DNA of 64,000 bases from Alphaproteobacteria bacterium (GCA_019241645.1 JAFAWQ010000029.1:1-64000); one strand, 5' to 3'. Shown: positions 54,378-63,915, numbered from the stretch's first letter. Numbers and translations: made by a program. The notes: a model not told the origin generated them from the letters alone.

Positions 54378-54382
54378 ATAGT
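54378..54382. repeat. Right copy of the 5-bp target-site duplication (ATAGT)
   Basis: Exact copy of 21600-21604, directly after the CAACA end of the transposon and 15 bp before the stop of the peptide-transporter gene. Confidence 0.9.
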
Positions 54383-54396
54383 AGTCCATTTGACTT

Positions 54397-55812
54397 TTAA
54401 TTCGCTTGGCGGTCGTCGCCGCAGAGCTGAACAGCGATTGCGGCATCGAGCACGCGCTTGAGCGGCCGGGCAAGCAGCAGAGCCAGCGCGCTTCCGGTTG
54501 CCGCGATCGCCGCATTCATCGCCCAGAACTCTGCCGGCGCCAACACCTCATAAAGCGCGCCGATGCGTCCGATGGTCATGTTGGCGACGAAGAGGGTGAG
54601 GAATGCAGCTCCCATCAATGTCGATTTCAAACGCTGCGGCGCAACGCGCGACACCAATGCGAGCAATGTGGGCCATTGCCAGATAAACGCGACACCCAAA
54701 ATGGTTTCGTAGAGCATCGGAAACAGCGGCGAAACGGGACCGCGCAAAAGAGAGGCGCCCGCGAGCACGAGATTGGCAGCGGCGGCAAGGGCTGCGCCAA
54801 TGCCGATCTTGGTTATCTCGTTTGGCTCGCCACCGTGCCGCGCTTGCCAGCGCCACAGCGCGAACAGGAAAGGCACGCAGGCGATGGAGATCAGCGAGTC
54901 CATCGCGGCGCCGAACCACGCCGTTGGCACCAGGAAGCCTCCGACCATCCGGTCGACATGGCCGTTTATCCAGACAAATCCGATGTTGGAGTTCTGATAG
55001 AACGCGATGGAATGCGGAATCGTGATTGCCATCACGAGGATGAGCGCAGCGATGGCGCGTTTCTCTGCCTGTGTCAGCGCCGCGGCCGGTTCGCAAGCAG
55101 CGGTGCCGCGCGCGGTCTCGCTCAACAGGCGATAGCCCGCAAGATAGGTGACGAGCGCAAACAGCATCAGCAATCCCGCCACGCCGAAGCCCACATGCCA
55201 GCCATAAAGCTGCGCCAGAAGTCCGCAGGCGAGCGGCCCGGCCACCGCGCCGACATTGATCGCCATGGAGAAGATGGAGAAGCCGCGCATGCGTCCTGGC
55301 GCATCGTCCTCAGCGTAGAGTTGCCCAACCTGCGTGGAGATATTGCCCTTGAGCAAGCCGCAACCGGTGATGAGCAGCGCGAGCGCAAGCAGGAACGATT
55401 CGTCGAATGCCATCGCGATGTGGCCGCCGCTCATCAGCAACGCACCTATGACCACGGCATTGCGCCGCCCGATGAAGCGGTCTGCGATCCAGCCGCCGAT
55501 CAAAGGCGTGAAATAGACGAAGCCGGTGTAGAGCCCGTAGACCTGCGAGGCGAGCGCCAGCGTGCTCATCTTGCCGAACACCGATTCCAGCATGGCGCGA
55601 AACGCGGGGAATCCCGCGATGTTGCCGATGTGCTCCGGCGTGAACAGCGCCTGGCTCATATAGAGCACAAGCAGCGCCGTCATGCCGTAATAGGAAAAGC
55701 GCTCCCACGCTTCGGTGAAGGCAAGATAGCCGAGCGCCCGCGGCTGGCCGAAAAATGTGCGCGATTTGGAGGACGGCGGGTGCGAAATGGAGGCTGCTTC
55801 AGCTGCCGTCAT
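54397..55812 (-). CDS. POT-family peptide/proton symporter
   Basis: A 471-residue transporter with about 12-14 membrane helices. POT marks: FTEAWERFSYYGMTALLVLYM with the ExxER motif (EAWER) and FYGM-like tail, GGWIADRFIGRRNAV, and GNISTQVGQLY in helix 4-5. It takes up di- and tripeptides with protons across the inner membrane. The transposon ends 20 bp downstream of its stop, without damage. The tRNA-Glu gene would originally have lain just beyond that point, convergent with this gene. Confidence 0.92.
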   Translation of the reverse strand: MTAAEAASISHPPSSKSRTFFGQPRALGYLAFTEAWERFSYYGMTALLVLYMSQALFTPEHIGNIAGFPAFRAMLESVFGKMSTLALASQVYGLYTGFVYFTPLIGGWIADRFIGRRNAVVIGALLMSGGHIAMAFDESFLLALALLITGCGLLKGNISTQVGQLYAEDDAPGRMRGFSIFSMAINVGAVAGPLACGLLAQLYGWHVGFGVAGLLMLFALVTYLAGYRLLSETARGTAACEPAAALTQAEKRAIAALILVMAITIPHSIAFYQNSNIGFVWINGHVDRMVGGFLVPTAWFGAAMDSLISIACVPFLFALWRWQARHGGEPNEITKIGIGAALAAAANLVLAGASLLRGPVSPLFPMLYETILGVAFIWQWPTLLALVSRVAPQRLKSTLMGAAFLTLFVANMTIGRIGALYEVLAPAEFWAMNAAIAATGSALALLLARPLKRVLDAAIAVQLCGDDRQAN

Positions 55813-55864
55813 GAATGCGCCCGCACATGTCCAGTGTTCTCGTGGGCCACACTGCAGTGCAATG

Positions 55865-55910
55865 CACCAAAAAGAAATGCCGGGAAGAAGCTGGTGCTCC
55901 CTCCCGGCAT
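55865..55910 (-). terminator. Intrinsic terminator of the sedolisin gene
   Basis: On the minus strand the stem ATGCCGGGA ... TCCCGGCAT (55910-55902 with 55885-55877) is followed by TTTCTTTTT. It lies 30 bp after the stop of the protease gene and ends its transcript before the transporter start region. Confidence 0.8.
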
Positions 55911-55938
55911 GCTAGCCGGACGTCGATCCGTGATCTGA

Positions 55939-57114
55939 TTAGAAAGCGCTGGCGCCGTTCGGCGTGCCGAGGCCGGTGGGGCCGTCGTAACCCGGCATTG
56001 CCGTGCAGAGATACGAGCCGCCGCAGCTGCCGTTGCTGCCGGACGTCACGTCATACAGCGCGCCGAGATTGTTGTACGGATCCTGGCCGTAATTCACGGC
56101 GCCACCGTTGATGCCATAGATGCCGGCCACCAGCGGAGCCGCAACGCTCGTTCCGCCGAACACCATCCAGCCGGACTGCGTGCTGTTGACCGGCCCGTAT
56201 ACCGCGACGCCGGTGTTCGGATCGGAGACCGCGGAAACGTCGGCAACCGTGCGGCGCGAACAGCCACTGTCGGTCTGCCACACGGGCTTTGCGTATATGC
56301 CGCTGCAGCCGCTGCCGGCACCTGACCATGCGGTTTCGTTCCAGCCGCGCGCGCTTCCATCGTGGACAAGATGCGTGCCGCCCACAGCGGTCACATGCGG
56401 TGACGAGGCCGGAAATTCCACGCCGTAGCCGTTGTCGCCGGAACTCACCGTCACTGCGATGCCCGGATGGTTGTAGGCAGACTCATATGCCGTCGTGCCG
56501 CCTTCGCCGCCGCCATAGCTGTTGCCGATCGCGTGCGCACCCAGGGTGGCAGCGGTTTTGACCGCCGTGGCCAGATTTGAATACGAGTTCGTATTCGCTT
56601 CGATGAGATAGAGCTTGCAGCCCGGGCACATGGCGCTCGCCATGTCGAGATCGAGCGCCGATTCCTGCGCCCAGCCGACGTTTTGCGCCGGATAGTTTCT
56701 CGGCTTGCCCTTCTGGTTCAGTTTCTTGAAGCAACCGTTCGCCGTGGTGCAGGCCGGCAAGCCGAAATTCGAGCGATAAACGCCCAAATCGCTCTCCGCC
56801 TTGGTGTAGCCGTATGCATCGACAATCGCGATGATGGTCCCGGAACTTCCGGTGCCTGTCACATTGTAGGCAGAGCGCAGATCGGTGGGGCCATAGCCGG
56901 AAACCGGCGGATGCTGCGACGTCATCACATGGCCGCGGCTGTCGGTTACGACATGCGCGTGGCAGTGGGCAGCGCGGCCGACGGCGGGCGCACAGGCCGC
57001 AACGTGATAGGTATTGCCGGATTTCAGAACGGGGCCGGAAAGCGCGTTGGCTCCCGAAGCAAATGCAAAAAGCAGGGCGGCTGAAACCAGACCGCCCGGC
57101 ATGGCGCGATTCAT
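55939..57114 (-). CDS. Secreted sedolisin-type (S53) serine protease
   Basis: A 391-residue protein with signal peptide (LVSAALLFAFASGANA). Catalytic elements of S53: Glu and Asp in QESALDLDMASAMCPGC, oxyanion Asp in VSSGDNGYG, nucleophile Ser in FGGTSVAAPLVAGIYG. The pro-region is short compared with most sedolisins. Several Cys pairs suggest disulphides. Enzymes of this type work in acidic surroundings, and its neighbour is a peptide transporter, so the pair may feed on protein outside the cell. It has its own terminator. Confidence 0.9.
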   Translation of the reverse strand: MNRAMPGGLVSAALLFAFASGANALSGPVLKSGNTYHVAACAPAVGRAAHCHAHVVTDSRGHVMTSQHPPVSGYGPTDLRSAYNVTGTGSSGTIIAIVDAYGYTKAESDLGVYRSNFGLPACTTANGCFKKLNQKGKPRNYPAQNVGWAQESALDLDMASAMCPGCKLYLIEANTNSYSNLATAVKTAATLGAHAIGNSYGGGEGGTTAYESAYNHPGIAVTVSSGDNGYGVEFPASSPHVTAVGGTHLVHDGSARGWNETAWSGAGSGCSGIYAKPVWQTDSGCSRRTVADVSAVSDPNTGVAVYGPVNSTQSGWMVFGGTSVAAPLVAGIYGINGGAVNYGQDPYNNLGALYDVTSGSNGSCGGSYLCTAMPGYDGPTGLGTPNGASAF

Positions 57115-57285
57115 AAGGTACCTCCTGGCCGGACCGGCCGCTCAGATTGATTTGGATTTTGAATAATTGCTCGCCCCCGTTCCCTTGGCGAGACCGGAAT
57201 AAGATAAGGCAAACCGATGCCTTTAGATACTGCCTCAAATTTTCACGGCATTTTAGCGAGAGCAATTCATAGCCAGGCAACGCCG

Positions 57286-57945
57286 CTACGTCTCAATTTT
57301 CTCCACGATCCATACGAGCCGCGTGCTCACAAGGTGCGCCAGCTTGTGATCGGCAAGGTTGAGCAGCCGCGCATTCCACGGCCGGTAGAGAGCCGGGGGC
57401 AGAACCTGGTGCGGAAAACAGGCGATCGAACGGAAGAGTCCACATTCGATGGTGATCTCGAATTGCTCCTTCGGCGAGAAGAAATTGCCAGGCGCCGGTT
57501 GCCGCCACGCGTAAGGCGCGATGTTGATGAAACGCCCGGCGGGCTCGAGCGCGGCATGAATACGCGCCAAGGTCGCGAGTACACGCACGCGGTCGCGGCG
57601 AATGAGCGGGCTGACAGCCTGCGCAAGAATATTCGAGAAGGTCCGCCCTGTCTGGGCCGCGATGTCCTGGGTGGCATCCACCAGCGCCGCATTCAGGCCG
57701 CGACTGGCGATGGCACGGACAAGTCTCGCTTCCACCTCCGATGCCGTCACATCGAAGCCCTGTTCACGCAAAATTGCCGAGAGATGGCCGGTCGAAGCAC
57801 CCAGCTCCAGAATGGGCCCCGGGCAAAAATGCCGCGAAAGCATCCGGAGAAACTCGCCGTCGCGCAACGCATGGCGCCGGCCGGTGCGCACGCGCTTGCA
57901 AAGGCCCGGGTCGGCAAGGCTCAGGGTGTCCAGAGTTTCCGCCAC
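57286..57945 (-). CDS. SAM-dependent methyltransferase
   Basis: A 219-residue class I methyltransferase. SAM motif I is ILELGASTGHLSAIL, then an acidic loop VTASEVEARLV and GLNAALVDATQD. The C-terminus is a substrate-binding part with AYAWRQPAPGNFF and PHQVLPPALYRPWNARLL. The target is unknown. It is divergent from the TauD-like gene and separate from the protease gene. Confidence 0.82.
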   Translation of the reverse strand: MAETLDTLSLADPGLCKRVRTGRRHALRDGEFLRMLSRHFCPGPILELGASTGHLSAILREQGFDVTASEVEARLVRAIASRGLNAALVDATQDIAAQTGRTFSNILAQAVSPLIRRDRVRVLATLARIHAALEPAGRFINIAPYAWRQPAPGNFFSPKEQFEITIECGLFRSIACFPHQVLPPALYRPWNARLLNLADHKLAHLVSTRLVWIVEKIET

Positions 57946-58064
57946 GTTCCCCTCGTATCGATGCCAGTGTAGCGGATATTATGGAGCGCGGCGGAGTCAG
58001 CCCGGCGGCCGCTCTTTACTCGACTTAGTTAGTAGTGTTTGTTGCCAGCTTCCAGGAGGTGCCC

Positions 58065-58940
58065 ATGTCCAAGCCGACGACGTTCGAAATCGCGCCGCTT
58101 TCGCCGACGCTCGGGGCGCGCATCAGCGGAGTCGATCTCGCGGGCCCGCTGCACGACGAGACGATTGCGGAAATCCGCAAAGCCCTGCTGCAACATGAGG
58201 TGCTGTTTTTCGAGGACCAGACTCTCACGCCGCCGCAGCATCGCGACCTCGCGGCCCGCTTCGGGCAGCTGCATCTGCATCCCATCCGGCCGAGCGTTCC
58301 CGGCTCCCCGGAAGTGCTGGTGATGGACAATCAGCCGGCCAGCGACACCGATACCGGCGCGTGGCGCGCCGACGTGACCTTCATCGATACGCCGCCGATG
58401 GCCTCGATGCTTTACGCCCGCGAAGTGCCGGCGGAAGGCGGCGACACCTTGTGGTCGAGCATGCGCGCGGCCTATGCCGCGCTGTCGCCGAGCCTGCGCG
58501 CCTTCCTGCAGCCGCTCGATGCCGAGCATGATTTCACGCGCTCATTTCCCCCCGATCATCTGGCGAGTTTGAACGTCGGCATCGAGCGCTATGCCTGGGC
58601 GCGACGTGAGTATCCGCCGGTCGCGCATCCCTTGGTGCGCACGCATCCGGAAACAGGTCGCGAAGGGCTGTTCGTCAATTCCGGCTTCACCACGCGCATC
58701 CTTGGCCTGACCAAAGCCGAGAGCGCCAAAATTCTGGAGCTGTTGTCGGAGCACATCCAGCGGCCGGAATTCGTGGTCCGCTGGCGCTGGCGGCCGAACA
58801 CCCTGGCGTTCTGGGACAACCGGGTGACGCAGCACTACACGGTGGATGATTATCAGCCGCACCGCCGCGTCATGCACCGCGTCACCATTCTAGGCGACAA
58901 GCCCTTCAACCGCACCCGCATGCGGCTCGCGGCGGAATAG
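58065..58940 (+). CDS. TauD/TfdA-family protein, with altered metal site
   Basis: A 291-residue protein from ATG 58065 behind AGGAGGTG. The fold marks of Fe(II)/2-oxoglutarate dioxygenases are present: IAPLSPTLGARISGVDL, ALLQHEVLFFEDQTLTP, DVTFIDTPPMASML, RTHPETGREGLFVN, FWDNRVTQHYTVDDY and the Arg in HRRVMHRVTI. The first metal motif, normally W-H-x-D, reads W-R-A-D: the His is replaced by Arg (codon CGC at about 58363). The activity may be lost or changed. The usual substrates are taurine or other sulphonates, but none can be assigned. Confidence 0.88.
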   Translation: MSKPTTFEIAPLSPTLGARISGVDLAGPLHDETIAEIRKALLQHEVLFFEDQTLTPPQHRDLAARFGQLHLHPIRPSVPGSPEVLVMDNQPASDTDTGAWRADVTFIDTPPMASMLYAREVPAEGGDTLWSSMRAAYAALSPSLRAFLQPLDAEHDFTRSFPPDHLASLNVGIERYAWARREYPPVAHPLVRTHPETGREGLFVNSGFTTRILGLTKAESAKILELLSEHIQRPEFVVRWRWRPNTLAFWDNRVTQHYTVDDYQPHRRVMHRVTILGDKPFNRTRMRLAAE

Positions 58941-59101
58941 GCTTTTTGGTCCAGTTTGCTCCTCCCCCAGCCAGGCAGGGAATTCCTTTCTGACTCGCCA
59001 GTCATTGTACGCCATCGGGTCTGTGATTTTGTGCGGTGTTTGGCGGGTTGACCGGGGCGGCCCCGGCGTTGGAGTATCGGACCGAACCGAGGGTGCCGCC
59101 C

Positions 59102-59377
59102 GTGAAATACGAAATCGATTTTCAGTTCCTGCCGAAAGGCGCCAGCCAGACCGAGGAGATCGGCGGCATTGCCGATCTCGTGCTGGGGGAAGAAGCCGGC
59201 TTCGGCCTCATCCCCTCCGTGGGCGATTACGTCGACATCCCGCGCAGCCGCATGGGGGAGCGCGAGAACTATCGCGGCAAGGTCTGCCGGCGCATGTTCC
59301 GGTACGTGCTAGGCTACTGCTATGTGCGGATCGTGATCGAAGAGACCGATACGGCAAGCTGGACGGACGTCCGCTGA
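59102..59377 (+). CDS. Hypothetical protein
   Basis: A 91-residue protein. GTG 59102 is chosen, eight bases after GAGGG, because KYEIDFQFLPKG looks like a true N-terminus; upstream in-frame codons add low-quality sequence. Beta-rich, with GDYVDIPRSRMGERENYRGKVCRRMFRYVLGYCYVRIVIEET. No family known. It is convergent with the amidohydrolase gene, 20 bp apart. Confidence 0.6.
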   Translation: MKYEIDFQFLPKGASQTEEIGGIADLVLGEEAGFGLIPSVGDYVDIPRSRMGERENYRGKVCRRMFRYVLGYCYVRIVIEETDTASWTDVR

Positions 59378-59397
59378 TCGATCGCTGACGACTTTCG

Positions 59398-60312
59398 TTA
59401 CTCCGCGGCCAGCCGCATGCGCTGCGGCCGCAGCGCGCGTGCATCCAGACGCACAAGTTCCGCAAGCGCCAGCATCAGCCGGTTCTGCATGGCGGCGAAG
59501 TCCGCCGTCAGCTCGATGCGCTCCTCGTCCAGATAGAGCGCGCGATTTACTTCCACCTGAAGCGCGTGCACGCCGCGAACCGGCTCTCCATAAAGTTGCG
59601 TGGTATAGCCGCCGGCGTAGGGCACGTTGCGCCCCACCTTGAAGCCGTGAAGCTGAAACGCGTTCTCCGTGTGGCGCAATAGAATGTTGGACGCGGCGGT
59701 GCCGTAACGGTCGCCGAGCACGATGTCCGGCGCGCCGGCGGCCGACGGCATGGAATGGCAGTCGATCAGAACAGCGGCCGCAAACTGGGCGTGCGCTTCC
59801 CGCAGCAATGCCGAGACTCCGGCGTGATAGCGACGGTGCAGGCGCGACAGCCTCTCCTCCGCTTCGGCGGGCTTGAGCTTCGCGCGATAGATTTCGGCGC
59901 CATCGCGCACCACGCGCGGGATCACGCCAAGGCCGGCATTCACGCGCGCGCTGATCTGCTCGACGGGGACATGCAGCGGACCGTCGAACATCGTTTCATC
60001 CAGTTCGCCGGGCGCGCGGTTGGCGTCGATGTAGGCGCGCGGGAATCTCGCCGCGATGAAGGGCGCGCCCAGCTCCGGCACGCCCGCGAACAGATCGTCG
60101 ACATGGGCGTCTTCCGAGCGGCGCAGCGCCAGCGCGGATAGCCGGCTCTGGCGCAGAAACGATTCCGGATAGAGGCGTCCGGAATGCGGCGAGGCAAAGA
60201 CGAACGGGTTCAGCCGTGCCGCCGGACGCGAAATCACATACGGGGCCGCGTGCAATGTGGTCAGCAGCCCATCCACAGGGGGACCGCCGGGGGTGAATCG
60301 TGGGAGGCTCAT
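59398..60312 (-). CDS. N-formylglutamate amidohydrolase
   Basis: A 304-residue enzyme from ATG 60312. Marks: PFVFASPHSGRLYPESFL, the SEDAHVDDLFAG segment, RAYIDANRAPGELDE, LIDCHSMPS and LQVEVNRALYLDE. It splits N-formylglutamate (from histidine breakdown) into formate and glutamate. Placement beside cpdR is a recurrent arrangement in alphaproteobacteria. The protein ends RMRLAAE, the same seven residues as the TauD-like protein. Confidence 0.92.
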   Translation of the reverse strand: MSLPRFTPGGPPVDGLLTTLHAAPYVISRPAARLNPFVFASPHSGRLYPESFLRQSRLSALALRRSEDAHVDDLFAGVPELGAPFIAARFPRAYIDANRAPGELDETMFDGPLHVPVEQISARVNAGLGVIPRVVRDGAEIYRAKLKPAEAEERLSRLHRRYHAGVSALLREAHAQFAAAVLIDCHSMPSAAGAPDIVLGDRYGTAASNILLRHTENAFQLHGFKVGRNVPYAGGYTTQLYGEPVRGVHALQVEVNRALYLDEERIELTADFAAMQNRLMLALAELVRLDARALRPQRMRLAAE

Positions 60313-60427
60313 GGGCGTAGTGGACCACCGGTGCAACTCGGGATCAACATCCTTCCCCTCAACCTGCCTTCAACTGCCATTTACCGCCTGATGGTTATAC
60401 GATTTACTTGGGGCCCAGGGGTTCGGG

Positions 60428-60787
60428 ATGGCGCAAATTCTACTTGCGGAAGACGACGAGTCGCTTCGCCGCTTTCTTGCGGCGGCGCTGGTCAAGGCCG
60501 GCCACGAGGTCACCGATTTCGGCGACGGCAGCGAAGCCTTCGAATGCCTGAAAGGCGCGACCTTCGATCTCCTGCTGACCGATATCGTCATGCCCGGCAT
60601 GGACGGGATCGAGCTGGCAAAACGTGCCGCGGACATGGATTCGCAGCTTAAAATAATGTTCATCACGGGTTTCGCGGCCGTGGCCCTGCATCCGTCGTCC
60701 GGCGCCCCCAAACAGGCGAAAGTGCTGTCGAAGCCGTTCCACCTCCGCGAAATCGTGCAGGAAGTCGAACGCATGATCGCCGCCTGA
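60428..60787 (+). CDS. cpdR: Single-domain response regulator CpdR
   Basis: A 119-residue receiver domain without output domain. Acidic pocket AEDDESL, phosphoacceptor Asp in LLLTDIVMPGMDGIEL, Thr in FITGFAAVAL and Lys in LSKPFHLREIV. In Caulobacter CpdR, when unphosphorylated, directs ClpXP to degrade cell-cycle proteins at the pole; phosphate comes from CckA-ChpT. Its position between the amidohydrolase and a tRNA-Val gene supports the call. It marks the host as alphaproteobacterial. Confidence 0.92.
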   Translation: MAQILLAEDDESLRRFLAAALVKAGHEVTDFGDGSEAFECLKGATFDLLLTDIVMPGMDGIELAKRAADMDSQLKIMFITGFAAVALHPSSGAPKQAKVLSKPFHLREIVQEVERMIAA

Positions 60788-60866
60788 GCAGGCCGATCGC
60801 TCGCCGGCACGTCCGCTGCCGGCTTCTTGCCAGCCGACCGGCGCGACCCTATAGCACAGGAAATCC

Positions 60867-60941
60867 GGGCGGTTAGCTCAGCGGGAGAGCACTACGTTGA
60901 CATCGTAGGGGTCACTGGTTCGATCCCAGTACCGCCCACCA
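60867..60941 (+). tRNA. tRNA-Val(GAC)
   Basis: 75 nt with encoded CCA. Acceptor GGGCGGT pairs with ACCGCCC; D arm GCTCAGCGGGAGAGC; the anticodon stem CTACG/CGTAG holds the loop TTGACAT (anticodon GAC); T arm CACTGG-TTCGATC-CCAGT. Complete, with no insertion at its 3' end. Confidence 0.96.
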
Positions 60942-61001
60942 CTTCGATAGAACGGCGCCGACAAACGGTTGCGGGCGCCCTGCGAACGGAGAACCACGGC
61001 C

Positions 61002-61304
61002 ATGAACACGCGTGCGCTCGGTCTCGTGATGCTGCTAGGCTGCGGCATTCCCCTGGCCGCCTGCAACCCGCAGCAAGCGGTGAAGAAGGCCGCCAAGCTC
61101 AACCGGGATCGCGACGATCGCGGCGGACGTGGCGGTCATGGACTAAAGCGCGCCTGTGCCGCGGACATCGACAAGTTCTGCTCCGGCGATCGCGGCCGCG
61201 AGCGCCGGCAATGCCTGCAAACCCATCTCGACGAGCTCTCCGCGGATTGCAAGGATGCCGTCAACAAGCACGGAGGCGGGCGTCACCGTCGCCGCGACTT
61301 CTAG
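61002..61304 (+). CDS. Cysteine-rich repeat lipoprotein
   Basis: A 100-residue protein from ATG 61002 (GGAG ten bases upstream). Signal with lipobox: GLVMLLGCGIPLAACNPQ. After a basic, Gly-rich stretch (NRDRDDRGGRGGHG) comes a Cys-rich repeat: RACAADIDKFCSGDRGRERRQCLQTHLDELSADCKDAV, with the C-x3-[DE]...C pattern of the cysteine-rich repeat found in Golgi GLG1 and many bacterial envelope proteins. Role unknown. Its stop overlaps the end of the convergent HerA-like gene by four bases. Confidence 0.78.
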   Translation: MNTRALGLVMLLGCGIPLAACNPQQAVKKAAKLNRDRDDRGGRGGHGLKRACAADIDKFCSGDRGRERRQCLQTHLDELSADCKDAVNKHGGGRHRRRDF

Positions 61305-62992
61305 GGACGGGTATCGCGTCCGCTTTGCCGCCAGCGCGCAACGATCTGTTCAAGCTCGTTGCGGCTCATGTTGGGCGCTTTCCAGGATTTGGAGAATCCG
61401 GCGTTCAGGTTGCGCGGCACGGTGCTGCGGTCCAGATCGTCGAAGGTGATCCGCATCGGCATCGAGACGCCCTGGCCCACGACAATGGCTTCGCGGTCTC
61501 CCAGCAAGGGCAGGAAATCGAGCAGGTCCAGCAAGCCTTCATGCGTCGAAGCGCGCATGACCTGCTGATCGCGCTCGTTCGAAAGGCGCAAGGCGATCAC
61601 GGTACTGCACTGGGACAAAATTGTCTGATCGAGTTCCGACGGGCGCTGCGTGACCAAGGCGAGCGATATCGCGTATTTGCGGCCTTCCTTGGCAATACGG
61701 GCGAGGGCCTGCCGCGTGGGGGCGAACTGCCGTTGCTCTCCGGCAGGCGCGTAGCGGTGCGCCTCTTCGCAGACCAGTAGCGTCGGCAAATTGCCTTTGC
61801 TCCACACTGCCAGATCGAAGGCGAGTCTTGAGATCACGGAGATCACAACGTCGAGAATCTCCGGCGGCACGATGGAAAGATCGATCACGGTCAGCGGCCG
61901 CCCGTCGCTCGGCACGCGAAACAGCCGGCTAAGAATTTCCGACATCGTGTCCTGAACGGTCAGGCTGCCGAACATGAAGTTGTAGCGCTGGTCCGCGACC
62001 ATCGTTTCGATGCGGGTCTTCAGCCTGCGATAGGGAAGCGTGGCCTGCGAGCGCTCGAACTTTCCGAGCCGTTCCTCGATATGCGCGATGACGTCCGACA
62101 GGCGGAACGGCGCCGGCGTCTCGACCGTCATATGGGTGGGCTCCGCCGTCTTGCGGACCGCGCGCTGTGCGGCGTTGTCACTGTAGCGCCGCTTCGCGTT
62201 GACGACCGCTTCTCCGAGAATCTCGATTTCGGCGTCGCGGTGCTCGTCCGACGAGGTCAGCGCGGCAGTCAATTCCTGAAAATTCAGCAGCCAGAAGGGG
62301 AGGTTGAAATTGTTGAGGTTGATGGCCTCGGCCCGGTCGCCGAATGCCGTGAGATATTCGTTGTGCACGTCCAGCACGACGATATGCGCGTGCTTGTGAT
62401 CGTCGAGGATGCGCTGAAGGATCGCGGTAAGCGCGCAGGATTTTCCCGAACCCGTAGCGCCGGCGATGAGGAAGTGCTTGGACAGCAGATCGTCCACCCG
62501 AAAGCTCGCGGCGACGGCCGGATCCTGATACAGTGTCCCGACCTTCACCGTGGCCAGCGCGGGCGGAGCATAGACACGCGTGAGGTCGTGACGGTCGGCG
62601 AGGAGCACCGGGTCGCCGATGCTGGGTGGACTGGTGACGCCGCGCCGGAACGTAAGTCGCCGGTCAGCGCCCGCAATCACCACTTCCCCCACCAAATTCA
62701 TTTCGACGAGACCCATCTCCTCGCCGTCGCTGTCGCCGGGTGGCAGCGGCGTGCTGACTGCTGTGACCAGGCCTATAACCGATGCCGCCGGTGTGGTGAT
62801 CTTGGCCAATGCACCGATCTGGACGCGCGGTGCGTCGCTGCGCGGCACAGATTGCAGCGCGCGATCCAGCACAGCGACGGCGCGTGCTCCCGTGACGGAT
62901 ACAACATGCGCAATGCGCTCCGGCGGCGAAGCCGGCACGCCGCGCCTTTCGCGGAATGGCTGGGCTACAGGTTTCAGGGCTGGCTGGCTCAT
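61301..62992 (-). CDS. HerA-like ATPase (DUF87)
   Basis: A 563-residue protein. N-terminal HAS-barrel-like part (~30-150), then a P-loop domain with [29 protein letters not shown], and later [12 protein letters not shown] and [12 protein letters not shown] as Walker B and sensor regions. HerA-type ATPases translocate double-stranded DNA. Here the gene is coupled by ATGA overlap to a histidine kinase gene, a pairing I recall from other alphaproteobacteria, and not to a NurA nuclease. The role is unproven. Confidence 0.9.
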   Translation of the reverse strand: MSQPALKPVAQPFRERRGVPASPPERIAHVVSVTGARAVAVLDRALQSVPRSDAPRVQIGALAKITTPAASVIGLVTAVSTPLPPGDSDGEEMGLVEMNLVGEVVIAGADRRLTFRRGVTSPPSIGDPVLLADRHDLTRVYAPPALATVKVGTLYQDPAVAASFRVDDLLSKHFLIAGATGSGKSCALTAILQRILDDHKHAHIVVLDVHNEYLTAFGDRAEAINLNNFNLPFWLLNFQELTAALTSSDEHRDAEIEILGEAVVNAKRRYSDNAAQRAVRKTAEPTHMTVETPAPFRLSDVIAHIEERLGKFERSQATLPYRRLKTRIETMVADQRYNFMFGSLTVQDTMSEILSRLFRVPSDGRPLTVIDLSIVPPEILDVVISVISRLAFDLAVWSKGNLPTLLVCEEAHRYAPAGEQRQFAPTRQALARIAKEGRKYAISLALVTQRPSELDQTILSQCSTVIALRLSNERDQQVMRASTHEGLLDLLDFLPLLGDREAIVVGQGVSMPMRITFDDLDRSTVPRNLNAGFSKSWKAPNMSRNELEQIVARWRQSGRDTRP

Positions 62993-63915
62993 GCCATGGC
63001 TCCGACAGAAACAGGTGATGGGACGCGCGAGAGCGGCGGCCGGGAGAGGTTTTCGGCCGGCCGCGTCAGGGCGCTGCTTACGATTGCGTTATCGGGTGGC
63101 ACGGCCGGCAGGGTGAGGAGAGCCGTTGTGCCAGCGCCCACATCGCTTGCCAGGCAAAGATCGCCGCCGTGCTGGCGTGCCAGCGCCACGGCAATCGGCA
63201 GCCCGAGGCCGGTGCCTCCATGACTGCGCAGATGATCGGCGCGCACCTGCCCGAAAGGCTTGAGCGCAACGACTAGCTCGTCAGGCGTCATGCCCGGACC
63301 GGTATCGGCCACGGCCACCGTGGCGCCGTCATTCGCCATCCGCCGCGCCACGACGATGATGCGTCCGCGCGGCGGCGTGAATTTGTGGGCATTCGAAAGC
63401 AGGTTGATGAGGATCTGCTTGATTCTGCGGCCATCCACGCGAAGCATCGGCAGATCGCGCCCAAGCCGCAGTTCCAGCCGCTGCTGCTTTTCGTCCATGC
63501 GCTCGCGCACGAGCATCAGGCTGGACTCGATCAGCTCGCGCAGATCATGCGGTGCAATCGACAGCGTGGCGGTTCCGCTTTCGATTTTCGAGATGTCGAG
63601 AATATCGGAGATGATGTTGAGCAGGTGCCGGCCTGCATCCGCGATATGGCATGCATACTCGATATTCTTGTCCGGATTTTGGCCGCCGAGATGCTGGATG
63701 AGGTCGGAGAAGCCGATGATCGCATTCAGCGGCGTGCGCAGCTCGTGACTCATGTTGGCGAGAAATTCTGATTTCGAGCGGCTCGCCAGTTCCGCTTCCA
63801 CCTTGGCGCTGCGCAAAGCCATTTCGCGCCTAGCCTGCAATTGCATGTGGCCAAGCGTCTCGCAGTATTCCGCGAGCAAACCAATCGTGCGGCCCGGCGA
63901 TCGTCGGGGTGCCAT
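62989..63915 (-). CDS. Cytosolic sensor histidine kinase
   Basis: A 308-residue kinase. H box [23 protein letters not shown] box [13 protein letters not shown]1 [14 protein letters not shown]2 [13 protein letters not shown]. The first ~35 residues are a short coiled stretch ([21 protein letters not shown]). No membrane helix or PAS domain is seen, so it senses inside the cell or through a partner. It is followed by the HerA-like ATPase with four-base overlap. No response regulator is adjacent; CpdR, 2.2 kb away, is not an obvious partner. Confidence 0.9.
   Translation of the reverse strand: MAPRRSPGRTIGLLAEYCETLGHMQLQARREMALRSAKVEAELASRSKSEFLANMSHELRTPLNAIIGFSDLIQHLGGQNPDKNIEYACHIADAGRHLLNIISDILDISKIESGTATLSIAPHDLRELIESSLMLVRERMDEKQQRLELRLGRDLPMLRVDGRRIKQILINLLSNAHKFTPPRGRIIVVARRMANDGATVAVADTGPGMTPDELVVALKPFGQVRADHLRSHGGTGLGLPIAVALARQHGGDLCLASDVGAGTTALLTLPAVPPDNAIVSSALTRPAENLSRPPLSRVPSPVSVGAMA

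Noticed and set aside
54406-55938. 510-codon plus-strand frame opposite the peptide transporter
   Set aside because: Antisense to a clear POT transporter; composition rich in Arg, Gln and His, typical of a shadow frame.
60867-60960. tRNA-Val as a second integration site
   Set aside because: The tRNA is complete, no repeat of its 3' end follows, and downstream genes continue with host character.
62081-63223. 380-codon plus-strand frame opposite the HerA-like ATPase and kinase
   Set aside because: Antisense to two genes with complete catalytic motifs.
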